A stretch of DNA of 64,000 bases from Streptomyces sp. NBC_01775 (GTDB lineage Bacteria; Actinomycetota; Actinomycetes; Streptomycetales; Streptomycetaceae): assembly GCF_035917675.1 (NCBI RefSeq), contig NZ_CP109104.1, positions 558,001 to 622,000 on the forward strand. The letters are read 5' to 3'. The translations under genes were made by a program, and so were the position numbers. Numbering within the stretch: the first letter of the stretch is position 1; every line of letters starts with the position of its first letter. The notes under the pieces were generated by a model. The model was not told the origin of the DNA and did no database searches. It was given only the letters and a program-made list of their open reading frames with translations. Of the stretch, positions 11,468-19,326 are shown in pieces.

Positions 11468-12820
11468 TCACCGTGGCGTCACCCGGCATCTGACCGGTCC
11501 CTCGGTCTGGAGGAGCATCTTCTGGACGAGCCGTACCTCGGTGTCCACCGCTTCCAGCTCGAACTTCTGGAGGGCCGCGGCAACGGCGAGCACGCTCTCC
11601 AGCATTCCGAAGTACTGCCCGATGCAGGCACGGGGGCCGCCGCCGAACGGGAACCACGCGTAGCGGGGTCTTTCGGCCTCCTCCTCGGGCAGGAAGCGTT
11701 CGGGTGCGAAGACCCCGGGGTCCTTCCAGTAGGCGGGGTGCCGGTGGGTGACCCACGGGCTGAGGAAGACGGTCGCGCCCGCGGGAATGAGATAGCCGGA
11801 GACCTCCGTCTCCGCCGTTGCCCGCCTCGTGATGCCCGGGGCGGAGGGATACAGCCGCATGGCCTCCTTCAGCACCATCTGGACGTACTCCAGTCGGTCG
11901 AAGTCCTCGACCGCGGGCGGGCGCGACCCCAGAACGCGGTCGACCTCGTCGCGGGCCCGTGCTTGCACCTCCGGGGAGCGGGCGAGCAGATGGAGCGCGA
12001 ACTTCATCGCTGTCGCGGTGGTCTCGTGTCCGGCGAGGAAGAAGACCAGTACCTGGTCGCGGACCTCCTCGCTGGAGAACCGGTCGCCGGTGGCGTCGTC
12101 CGCGTTCAGCAGGAGTCCCAGGAGATCGTTGTCGCTGTCCATGGCGCCGCGCTCACGGATGATCCGGTCGCACACGCCGTACAGCTCCCGGCGCGCGCTC
12201 ATCGCTCTGCGGTTGGCCGGGGTGGGCCAGCTGCGCGGGATGGACAGCGGTGCGAAGGCCCGCTTGAGCATGTAGGTGCCCAGTATCGGAAAACAGCGGT
12301 CGACGACCTCGCCGGCCTCCTTGCTCGCGCCACCGAACAGCACGCGCATCGTGATGCGTTGCGTCAGCCGCGTCATTTCGTGGGCGATGTCGATGGTGCT
12401 GCGGCCGTGGTCCGGGTCCCTCCACCGAGCCAGCATGCGCAGCACCTCCTCGCACATCGTGGCTGCGTAGAGGTTGACCTTCCGGCGGGTGAACAGCGGC
12501 TGGATGAACCGGCGCTGGCGTAGGTAATCGTCGTCCTGGCTGGTCAGAAGGCCGTTCCCGAAGAGGGTACGGATCTCGTCGTAGAAGGAGTCTTCTTTAC
12601 GGAACCCCACCGACCGGGCCAGGAGCTGCTGGGCGCCCTCTGCCGAGAAGACAGCGAAGATCTCCTGCCGCAGGCCGGGCGGCCCGGCAGCGAACCGCAC
12701 CACGTCGCCATGGTCGCGCCGGGCCCGCAGGTAGGTACCCAGAGGGTCGCGGCGCAGTGCGTTCATGGAGCCGGTCAGCCGGGAGCCGTCAACGGTGGGG
12801 ATCGCCATGGTGTTTGTCAT
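11468..12820 (-). CDS. cytochrome P450 (long-chain/CYP102-like type)
   Basis: A 450-residue P450 with motifs of the fatty-acid/terpenoid hydroxylase-like group: I-helix FFLAGHETTATAM, ExxR region EAMRLYPSAPGITR, the PERF motif (FAPERFLPEE) and the heme loop FPFGGGPRACIGQYF. ATG at 12820 is chosen over the codon at 12853 because GGGAG precedes it by eight bases. It lies between the FAD monooxygenase gene and the phytoene-dehydrogenase-like gene in the same orientation (130 and 150 bp gaps). Its likely role is hydroxylation or epoxidation of the acyl chain or of the peptide. The sequence alone does not identify the substrate. Confidence 0.92.
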   Translation of the reverse strand: MTNTMAIPTVDGSRLTGSMNALRRDPLGTYLRARRDHGDVVRFAAGPPGLRQEIFAVFSAEGAQQLLARSVGFRKEDSFYDEIRTLFGNGLLTSQDDDYLRQRRFIQPLFTRRKVNLYAATMCEEVLRMLARWRDPDHGRSTIDIAHEMTRLTQRITMRVLFGGASKEAGEVVDRCFPILGTYMLKRAFAPLSIPRSWPTPANRRAMSARRELYGVCDRIIRERGAMDSDNDLLGLLLNADDATGDRFSSEEVRDQVLVFFLAGHETTATAMKFALHLLARSPEVQARARDEVDRVLGSRPPAVEDFDRLEYVQMVLKEAMRLYPSAPGITRRATAETEVSGYLIPAGATVFLSPWVTHRHPAYWKDPGVFAPERFLPEEEAERPRYAWFPFGGGPRACIGQYFGMLESVLAVAAALQKFELEAVDTEVRLVQKMLLQTEGPVRCRVTPR

Positions 12821-12985
12821 CAACGCAACTCCCGTAGCAAACAAGCGCGACAACGCGTGCGGGCAGCCGGGTGCCGTCCGGGCGGCATCGCCATGGGCGG
12901 GGAGGTCCTCGCGGGCCGGGGCTCGCGAGGACCTCCCCGCTGAGGGCGCCTCAACGGAACTCGGCGGGGCCGGCTGCGGTCCGCC

Positions 12986-14542
12986 TCACTTGTTCGTCCG
13001 GCCGTACCTCAGCATGCCTTCCAGCCACTCATCGAGACCGGGCGACTCGGGTTCGCCGCGCCATGCCAGGTGGCCGTCCGGGCGTATCAGCCACACCTCG
13101 CGGGCAGCGGCCTGGTCCTTCTTGCCCGACGACTGAGCGCCCTTGCGTTCCAGGACCACGAATTGGTCGTCGTCCAGGTGCTGCCGCACCACGTCGACAC
13201 ACGGGTCGGCGCCGCCCCTGGGTACGAGCAGCACCCACCGGCCGTGGAACTGCTCGTACAGCCTGGTACGGCGGCGATCCGCCGAGTGGACGCATTCGAG
13301 GTCGCCCACGGTGTCGCCGGGCCGCGGTTTGGCGGCGAACCGGGCGCCACCGCCCAGCGGGCCGGTCCGATAGGTCTCCCACAGCTTCGCGTGCGAGAAC
13401 GTGGTCAGCTGATCGAACCCGGGCGTCTTGACGATGGGCGCCACGACGTGGTCCCGCAGGACGCGGACAACCGGGTTGCGCATCTTCTCGATCTGGCTGG
13501 GCGCCGACTTGCCGAGGACGATTTCCTCCGCGATGGGGCGCCGCTCGCCCTGGTAGGTCTCCAGCAGCGCCTCGCCGGCCTTGCCGCCGATCACGAGCGC
13601 GAGCTTCCAGGCGAGGTTCTCCGAGTCGCCCATTCCGGTGTGGATGGCGGGACCGCCGAAGGGAACGTGCGGGTGGGCCGCGTCACCGGCCACCAGCACG
13701 CGGCCCTCACGGTAGTTCTCCACGATCCGGCCCTGCCCGACGAACGTGAGCTTGGTCGTGGTGTCGAGGAACTCCACTCCCCCGTAGGGGGAGCGTTCGG
13801 CCAGCACGGTACGCACCCGGGAGACGATCTCGTCCTCGTCGGGCTTCTCCGTTCCCTGTTCCGGGTCGAGCGCCAGGATGCGCCACAGGTTGTTGCGCCC
13901 GTCGGGGTCGACCATCGGCATGGCCCCGATCTTTCCGTCCGGGTGGAGCCAGCCCGTCAGCCCGTTCCTGTCGAGGTCCCAGTTGACGTGCGCGTCGACC
14001 ATCAAGTAGCGGCTGCTGCGGCCGATGGAGCTGATCCCGGCCGCCTTCCGGACCATGCTGTCGGGCCCGTCGCAGCCGACCAGCCAGCTCGCGTGGACGC
14101 GCTCACCGTTGCTCAGCACCGCGGTCACGCGGTCCGCGTCCTGCTCGATGTCGACCAGGACGCTGTTCCACTCCACGGCTCCGTCGCGGTCGGCCCAGTA
14201 CTCCCGCAAGGCTGCCTCGATCTTGCCCTGGTTGATCAGCATCGGCGGAGCCAGGTTGACCTTGCCGGGCGTGGTGTAGCGCAGCCTGATCGGCTGCCGT
14301 CCCAGGTGCGCGGTGGCGTTGGTGAGCATGGGCGTCTCGTTGGGCAGATTGCCCAACGACCCCATGCGCTGCATGACTTCCGACCCCGGGCCGTGGACCG
14401 AACTCGACAGCCGCTCGGGCGGCCCGGGAGCCCGCTCCAAGAGGCGCACCGATACGCCCTGGAGGGAAAGGTAATTGGCGAGGGTCAAGCCCGCGGGCCC
14501 GGCGCCGATTACCAGTACGTCTGTCGTCTCTTCACTGCTCAT
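12986..14542 (-). CDS. FAD-dependent monooxygenase, PheA/TfdB family
   Basis: A 518-residue aromatic-hydroxylase-type flavoprotein. It shows the Rossmann motif VLVIGAGPAGLTLANYL near the N-terminus, the DG motif GCDGPDSMVRKAAG and the GD motif VLVAGDAAHPHVPFGG with the following GMGDSENLAWKL. A thioredoxin-like C-terminal extension of about 120 residues is typical of the PgaE/MtmOIV/phenol-hydroxylase group. ATG at 14542 has GGAG five bases upstream; the open frame runs 41 codons further 5' without support. Such enzymes hydroxylate phenols or polyketide aromatics or perform Baeyer-Villiger chemistry. In this cluster it probably tailors an aromatic residue or the acyl chain. Confidence 0.92.
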   Translation of the reverse strand: MSSEETTDVLVIGAGPAGLTLANYLSLQGVSVRLLERAPGPPERLSSSVHGPGSEVMQRMGSLGNLPNETPMLTNATAHLGRQPIRLRYTTPGKVNLAPPMLINQGKIEAALREYWADRDGAVEWNSVLVDIEQDADRVTAVLSNGERVHASWLVGCDGPDSMVRKAAGISSIGRSSRYLMVDAHVNWDLDRNGLTGWLHPDGKIGAMPMVDPDGRNNLWRILALDPEQGTEKPDEDEIVSRVRTVLAERSPYGGVEFLDTTTKLTFVGQGRIVENYREGRVLVAGDAAHPHVPFGGPAIHTGMGDSENLAWKLALVIGGKAGEALLETYQGERRPIAEEIVLGKSAPSQIEKMRNPVVRVLRDHVVAPIVKTPGFDQLTTFSHAKLWETYRTGPLGGGARFAAKPRPGDTVGDLECVHSADRRRTRLYEQFHGRWVLLVPRGGADPCVDVVRQHLDDDQFVVLERKGAQSSGKKDQAAAREVWLIRPDGHLAWRGEPESPGLDEWLEGMLRYGRTNK

Positions 14543-14888
14543 TCTCGCTCCAGGTAGTGATGCGTCGATACCTTGCGATGATGACCATTGGCGCAGTAGC
14601 CGGACGTCCTCCAGCAGCCGGTGAGCGATTGACGGGGGCCAGGTCCACAAACCCAGTGTGCCCACGACGCGCGCCGCTTCACTTTCTTGAAGAGGGCACT
14701 AGCTGCCTGTCCTCAAGGTGCAATGCGACAGCCGACTTCGAGAACACCGTCAGTTCCAGCCGAACGTCACAGTGGCGTTGTGCTTTCGCTTTCCCTTTTG
14801 CTCACAGCTCATGGCACCGGCGGCGCGGAAGGGACCGGGCGCCCCGAACAGCCGGAATTTCGCCGCGCGGCCAGGCTGAAGTGAATTG
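14543..14888. other. intergenic region, probable promoter
   Basis: 346 bases between the FkbK-like gene and the FAD monooxygenase gene. The DNA is less GC-rich than the genes around it and I see no supported ORF. Because both flanking genes read leftward, this is the likely promoter region of the FAD monooxygenase-P450-oxidoreductase group. No operator or terminator hairpin stands out. Confidence 0.45.
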
Positions 14889-15776
14889 CTAGGCGGGCTG
14901 CTCCGGCAGCTCGACACCGTTCTCGTTGTACTGGTAGAAACCGCGGCCCGACTTCCGGCCCAGTTCTCCCGCCGCGACCTTCGCGACCAGCAGATCGCAG
15001 GGCCGGCAGGACGGGTCACCCGTGCGCTCGTGAAGGGTGTTGAGGGAGTCGACCAGGTTGTCCAGGCCGATGAGGTCCGCGGTGCGCAGCGGACCGGTGG
15101 GGTGCCCCAGGCATCCCTGCATCAGGAGGTCGGCGGTCCGGGCGGTGGCCGTGCCCTCGGCGACGAGCCGCGCGGCAGTGTTGATCATGGGGTGGAGAAG
15201 ACGGCTGGTGACAAAGCCGGCGGTGTCCCCCACGGTGACCGGCCTGCGGCCCAGTGCCTCGAGGAGACGGCGAGCGGCGGTCACGGTGCGCTCGGAGGTG
15301 TGCGGTCCGGGAACGAACTCGACCATGGTGATGAGGTAGCTGGGGTTCATGAAGTGCGTGCCGACCAGGTCCTCGGCGCGCGAGATGCCGTCGGCGAGTT
15401 CACCGATGGGGAACCCCGAGGTGTTCGAGATCAGCGGTGTCCCCGGCCGGACCAGGTCCGACGCTCGCATCAGGGCCTTCCGCTTCACTTCGAGCACTTC
15501 TGTGACCGCTTCGATGACGGCCGTCGCGTCCGCCGCCTCGGCGAAGGACGTCGTGGTGGTGAGGGCGCCCGGGTCGCGTCCGGCCGGCAGCGCCCCCAGG
15601 AGTTGCGCGTGGCGCAGCTCCTGGGCGACCCGGGCACGCGCCCGGTCCAACGTCGCGTCGTCGAGGTCGACGAGGCATACGGGAATGCCGTGCCCGAGGG
15701 CTGTGACCGTGATGCTCGTGCCCATCACCCCGGCGCCGAGGACGGCCAGATGGTGCGTGAACTGCTCGGACTCCAT
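14889..15776 (-). CDS. fkbK: 3-hydroxyacyl-CoA dehydrogenase, FkbK-like
   Basis: A 295-residue NAD-dependent 3-hydroxybutyryl-CoA dehydrogenase family protein. The nucleotide-binding motif is LAVLGAGVMGTSITVTALGHG; the catalytic region shows NTSGFPIGEL, GTHFMNPSYLI and GDTAGFVTSRLL, and the C-terminus has LGRKSGRGFYQY. ATG at 15776 follows GAGGAGGG. In methoxymalonyl-ACP pathways (FK520, ansamitocin), FkbK-type enzymes oxidize the glyceryl-ACP hydroxyl. The other four genes of that pathway are at 31.8-35.0 kb, so this is inferred to be the missing fifth member, displaced about 16 kb. A primary beta-oxidation role cannot be excluded from sequence. The RiPP-like precursor gene ends 53 bp upstream. 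Confidence 0.85.
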   Translation of the reverse strand: MESEQFTHHLAVLGAGVMGTSITVTALGHGIPVCLVDLDDATLDRARARVAQELRHAQLLGALPAGRDPGALTTTTSFAEAADATAVIEAVTEVLEVKRKALMRASDLVRPGTPLISNTSGFPIGELADGISRAEDLVGTHFMNPSYLITMVEFVPGPHTSERTVTAARRLLEALGRRPVTVGDTAGFVTSRLLHPMINTAARLVAEGTATARTADLLMQGCLGHPTGPLRTADLIGLDNLVDSLNTLHERTGDPSCRPCDLLVAKVAAGELGRKSGRGFYQYNENGVELPEQPA

Positions 15777-15829
15777 CGTTCCCTCCTCAGCGGGGCCGAT
15801 GCCCAAGGGGCCGGGCTCCGAGGCGTCCG

Positions 15830-15985
15830 TCAGCCGCAGTTGCACCAACTGGGGCCACCGGACGTGCCGGTCGGGGACAGCGGGCCGTCGAACGTCTCGG
15901 CCGACTCGATGACCTTGACATCGGCTCGGAAGTCGTCTTCCCTGCGGTCTTCGGAAGCGGCGAAGAGAGCTTCAGGTATCGGCAT
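15830..15985 (-). CDS. putative RiPP (class I lanthipeptide-like) precursor peptide
   Basis: A 51-codon gene whose ATG at 15985 is preceded by a strong AGGAGA ribosome-binding site seven bases away. The acidic N-terminal part contains FRADVKVIES (residues 19-28), which resembles the F-x-L-D-V-x-V leader motif of actinobacterial class I lanthipeptide and thiopeptide precursors. The C-terminal part is Gly/Ser/Thr-rich and ends SWCNCG. Ser/Thr candidates for dehydration are S37, T39, T41, S42 and S46; the only cysteines are C48 and C50. It is divergent from a full-length LanB gene 257 bp away and lies upstream of the FkbK-like gene. I recognise no exact family, so the precursor role is inferred from leader motif, composition and neighbour. 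No cyclase, protease or transporter gene is next to it. Confidence 0.7.
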   Translation of the reverse strand: MPIPEALFAASEDRREDDFRADVKVIESAETFDGPLSPTGTSGGPSWCNCG

Positions 15986-16242
15986 GCTTTCTCCTGTATT
16001 TGCTTCAGTCCGACGAGGACGTGCGGAGTGGCGGTCCGGAAAATGGGCGCCTTGGAAAACGTAACTCACAGCCGGGCCGTGTGGACAGCGTATGGCATCA
16101 AGATGACAGCACCGGCCGGGAAAAGCGCACGATCCGCCTGCTCTCTTCATATGGCATCTTGCGGACACGGAGCTGTCTTGCGACCGGCTCCGCACCCGGA
16201 GACCCTTTCCCGGGGCAGCCGCAACGCGAGGAGAGACGGATC
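15986..16242. promoter_or_regulatory. divergent promoter region of precursor and LanB genes
   Basis: 257 bases between the divergently transcribed precursor peptide gene (minus) and LanB gene (plus). Both ends carry good ribosome-binding sites (AGGAGA for the precursor, GAGGAGAGACGG for LanB). The two transcripts must start here, which supports the two genes being regulated together. I cannot assign -10/-35 boxes confidently. Confidence 0.55.
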
Positions 16243-19200
16243 ATGTCTGCTTTTGCCGCACTGGACACGGCATTGTTCCGGATGGCCACCGTAGCGGCCC
16301 GCGACGACCTGGAAAACCTTTACTCGGCCTGGCGGGGACGGGACATCAATGAGGCCGCCGACACCGATATAGCCGAGTACATCAGCGATATCGCCGACGA
16401 TCCGGTACTCGCAGAAGGCATCGCGCTCTCCAGCGAGGGACTTTCCAGCGCCTTGAGCAGGATTCGCCGAGGTGATCTGCCGAGCAGGAAACGGCTCCTG
16501 CGGATGGCGCACTCGGTCACCAAGTACGCCCTGCGGATCTCGGGACGGCCCACTCCCTTCGGGATCTTCGCAGGAGTGGCCAGGGCCAGGGTCGGAGAGG
16601 GCGCGCACGCCAAGTTCGGTACGGGCCACCAGAAACGGGTCCGGCCGGACGCGGGCTGGCTGACGGGGGCCGCCGAGGAGCTGTTCCTGTCCGGCGGAAA
16701 TCTGAGCGGGTTCGCGGTGGCCCTCAACGATCTGTGCGCCGAGCACGGCAACGAACTGCTCTGCCCGTGGGCCAGGACCACCGAAGGCACCAAGGGCAAG
16801 GTGAACCAGGTCTCGATAGTGCGGAACGACGCGGTCGACCGCGTCTGTGCGCTCACCAGGACCCCGCGGGAGGTCTCCGAAGTGGTCCGCGCCGTTGCCC
16901 GTTCGACGGAGCCGCCCGCACCGCCGTCCGCCGTGGAGGGGCTGGTACGGACCCTCATCCGCAACGGCTTCCTCATCACGACGATGGTGCCGAGGAACAT
17001 GGGCGGTCAGGCTCTGCGAACGGTCCTGGCAGGCTCCGCCGGGGACGCCGCCCTCCGGGCCGGATCGGCCCTGTCCGAGTACGCCGCTGCACCGGTCGGC
17101 CAGGGGCTTTCGCAGCTCACCGCGCTGTCCGGGCTCATGCAGGAGGTCCACCGGTACCCCCGCCAGGCCGTACAGGCCGATCTGCTGCTGGACGCGGACG
17201 TACAGGTCCCCCAGGCCGTCGGGACGTGCCTTGAGGAGTTCGCGGACGCCATGTGGCGCATGGGCCCGCAGGAGTCCGGTGCGCGCCATATGGAGGGCTA
17301 CACACACGAGTTCACCGAACGCTACGGGATACAGGTCCCGGTACCCGTCGTGGAGTTGGTCGACCCCGTCCGCGGCCTCGGTTACCCGGCTGCCTACGGG
17401 GACGGCCGGCCACCCGAGCGGGCGCCGTCCGACTCCGGCCGTGAAGCGCTGCTGAGCGAGCTGTACGTCCAGACCGTCAGGTCCGGCAGCCGCGAGGTAT
17501 CGGTCACCGAGGACCTCGTGGCCCGCTTCGAGTCCCTGCGCGAGGCTCCCGCTTCCGCGCCGCCCGCCTCGTTGGAACTGTGCGTCCAGATTCTCTCCCG
17601 GAGTACGGAGGACCTGGACCTCGGCGACTTCGAGCTGCTGCTCTCCCGCTTCACGGGGTCGCGGACCGCGGGCGCGACAGCCGGGCGTTTCGCCGACGCG
17701 TTGGGTATCGCGGACGACCTGCACCAGATGATGGGCGCCCACCGGGACGACGGGCCGCTGTACGTCCAGCTGGACTTCGACCCCAGCTATCCGGGTGCGC
17801 TCAACGTCGCGCAGGTGCCCCGGCTCCTCCCCCGGCAGATGCCGATCGGTGTGCTCGCGGACGCCGGCGGTTCGGCCCACCTCGACTGGCGGTCGCTGGC
17901 CGTCACCTCGGACGGGAAGACCCTGCGGCTCATCCACGGGGAGAGCGGTCGCGAGGTGGTGCCCGTCGCCCCGCACGTCCTCAACCTCGAACGCATCGCG
18001 CCGGACATCGTCCGGTTCCTCGTCGACGTGTCGGCCGGCGGGTTTCCCGCGTGGTCGACCTGGAGCTGGGGCAGCCTGGAGAGCATGCCGTACCTGCCTC
18101 GGGTGCGTTACGGCAAGCTGATCGTGAAGCCGGCGCGGTGGAAGCCGTCGGAGACGCTGCTCGACCCGAAGCTCACCTGGCAGACGTGGCGGGGCGAACT
18201 GCGCCGGTGGCAGGCCGAGTGGGACGTCCCCCGGCGCATCGACATCTCACTCGGAGACGAGTACTGCTCGCTCGATCTGGACAACTCCCTCCATCAAGCG
18301 GTGCTGCGGCGCGAGCTCCAGGGCCGCGGGGTCCGTATCAGCGAAAGTCTGGCCGCCGACCCGTCCGTGTACGGCTGGACGGACCTGCACGCGCACGAAG
18401 TCGTCGTCGGTCTCGCGCGGCGTGCGACGATCCAGCGCCCGGCACCGGCCCTGATCAGCGGTGCGCCGGCGGCGGCGTCCGCACACCAGGAGGCTCTGCC
18501 GGGCGGCGAATGGGTGCACGCGAAGATCTACGCCCCGGAGTGGGCCCATGACGAGCTGATCGCCGACGTCCTGCCCGGACTCGTCGCCGAGGTGGCCGAC
18601 TCCGTCGACCGGTGGTTCTTCATCCGCTACCGCGACCCGGACCCCCATCTCCGCCTGCGGTTGCACGGGCCGCAAGAGGAGTTGCGCGGCCCGGTCCTCG
18701 GCGCCCTGCACGACGCGATGCGGCACCTCCGCCGTCAGGGCCTGATACGCGACTTCGTACTCGCGGGCTACGTTCCGGAAGTGCACCGGTACGGCGGAGC
18801 CGAGCTGATGCCGCTGGCGGAAGAGGTCTTCGCGCAGGACAGCTGGTCGGCGATCTGCCAGATCAGGTCCCGCAGGCGGGGCGGTACCGACTGCTCCGAG
18901 GAACTGCTCGCGGCAGCCCACCACGGTGTCCTTCTCGAAGCGCTGGGCTCTTGGCCCTGGTGGGAGTGGGTGGCGCAGTCGTACGCGAAGAACGAGAAAA
19001 CCAGGTCGTTCTACCGGGAGAACTCCGCGGAGGCCCTGCGGCTGATCCGCCCCGGGAACGTTCTGGGGTCTCTCCTGGACTCCGGGGAAGTCCCCGGCAT
19101 GCGGTCCGTGTGGACGGAGGGCGATGCCGCACACCGGTACGGCAGCGCCCTGCTCGGGTCGGCGGAGCAGCGGACCGTCGACATCGCTGTGCGCGGGCTG

Positions 19201-19323
19201 CTGCACATGCAGCACAACAGGTTGCTCGGCATCAAACCGGACCGGGAGGAGCGGGGTTACGGGATTCTGCGCGGTATCGCCCGGCAGCATCTGGGCGAGC
19301 TGACCCACCGGCGGAGCGGATGA
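16243..19323 (+). CDS. LanB-type lanthipeptide dehydratase
   Basis: A 1,026-residue protein of full class I dehydratase length. The N-terminal glutamylation part shows the conserved RPTPFGIFAGVA segment near residue 102. The C-terminal part from about residue 756 (EWVHAKIYAPEWAHDELI, then WFFIRYRDPDPHLRLRLHG) is the SpaB_C/thiopeptide-type elimination domain. Such enzymes use glutamyl-tRNA to glutamylate Ser/Thr of a precursor and then eliminate glutamate to give dehydroamino acids. Because the elimination domain is present, it is not a short PEARL-type peptide ligase. ATG at 16243 follows GAGGAG; the open frame extends 81 codons upstream without support. It is the only plus-strand gene in the core and ends three bases from the stop of the convergent acyl-CoA ligase gene. 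No LanC is visible. Confidence 0.92.
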   Translation: MSAFAALDTALFRMATVAARDDLENLYSAWRGRDINEAADTDIAEYISDIADDPVLAEGIALSSEGLSSALSRIRRGDLPSRKRLLRMAHSVTKYALRISGRPTPFGIFAGVARARVGEGAHAKFGTGHQKRVRPDAGWLTGAAEELFLSGGNLSGFAVALNDLCAEHGNELLCPWARTTEGTKGKVNQVSIVRNDAVDRVCALTRTPREVSEVVRAVARSTEPPAPPSAVEGLVRTLIRNGFLITTMVPRNMGGQALRTVLAGSAGDAALRAGSALSEYAAAPVGQGLSQLTALSGLMQEVHRYPRQAVQADLLLDADVQVPQAVGTCLEEFADAMWRMGPQESGARHMEGYTHEFTERYGIQVPVPVVELVDPVRGLGYPAAYGDGRPPERAPSDSGREALLSELYVQTVRSGSREVSVTEDLVARFESLREAPASAPPASLELCVQILSRSTEDLDLGDFELLLSRFTGSRTAGATAGRFADALGIADDLHQMMGAHRDDGPLYVQLDFDPSYPGALNVAQVPRLLPRQMPIGVLADAGGSAHLDWRSLAVTSDGKTLRLIHGESGREVVPVAPHVLNLERIAPDIVRFLVDVSAGGFPAWSTWSWGSLESMPYLPRVRYGKLIVKPARWKPSETLLDPKLTWQTWRGELRRWQAEWDVPRRIDISLGDEYCSLDLDNSLHQAVLRRELQGRGVRISESLAADPSVYGWTDLHAHEVVVGLARRATIQRPAPALISGAPAAASAHQEALPGGEWVHAKIYAPEWAHDELIADVLPGLVAEVADSVDRWFFIRYRDPDPHLRLRLHGPQEELRGPVLGALHDAMRHLRRQGLIRDFVLAGYVPEVHRYGGAELMPLAEEVFAQDSWSAICQIRSRRRGGTDCSEELLAAAHHGVLLEALGSWPWWEWVAQSYAKNEKTRSFYRENSAEALRLIRPGNVLGSLLDSGEVPGMRSVWTEGDAAHRYGSALLGSAEQRTVDIAVRGLLHMQHNRLLGIKPDREERGYGILRGIARQHLGELTHRRSG

Positions 19324-19326
19324 CCC

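Noticed and set aside
9521..12523. A 1,000-codon plus-strand frame across the oxidoreductase and P450 genes
   Set aside because: It overlaps two minus-strand genes with clear catalytic motifs and shows no family resemblance of its own.
16000..16242. N-terminal extension of 81 codons for LanB
   Set aside because: It lies in the divergent promoter region and lacks a ribosome site, whereas ATG at 16243 has GAGGAG and starts a normal LanB N-terminus.
16243..19323. LanB as a PEARL-type tRNA-dependent peptide ligase
   Set aside because: PEARLs lack the C-terminal elimination domain; this protein has a full-length SpaB_C-type region, so a dehydratase is the better call.
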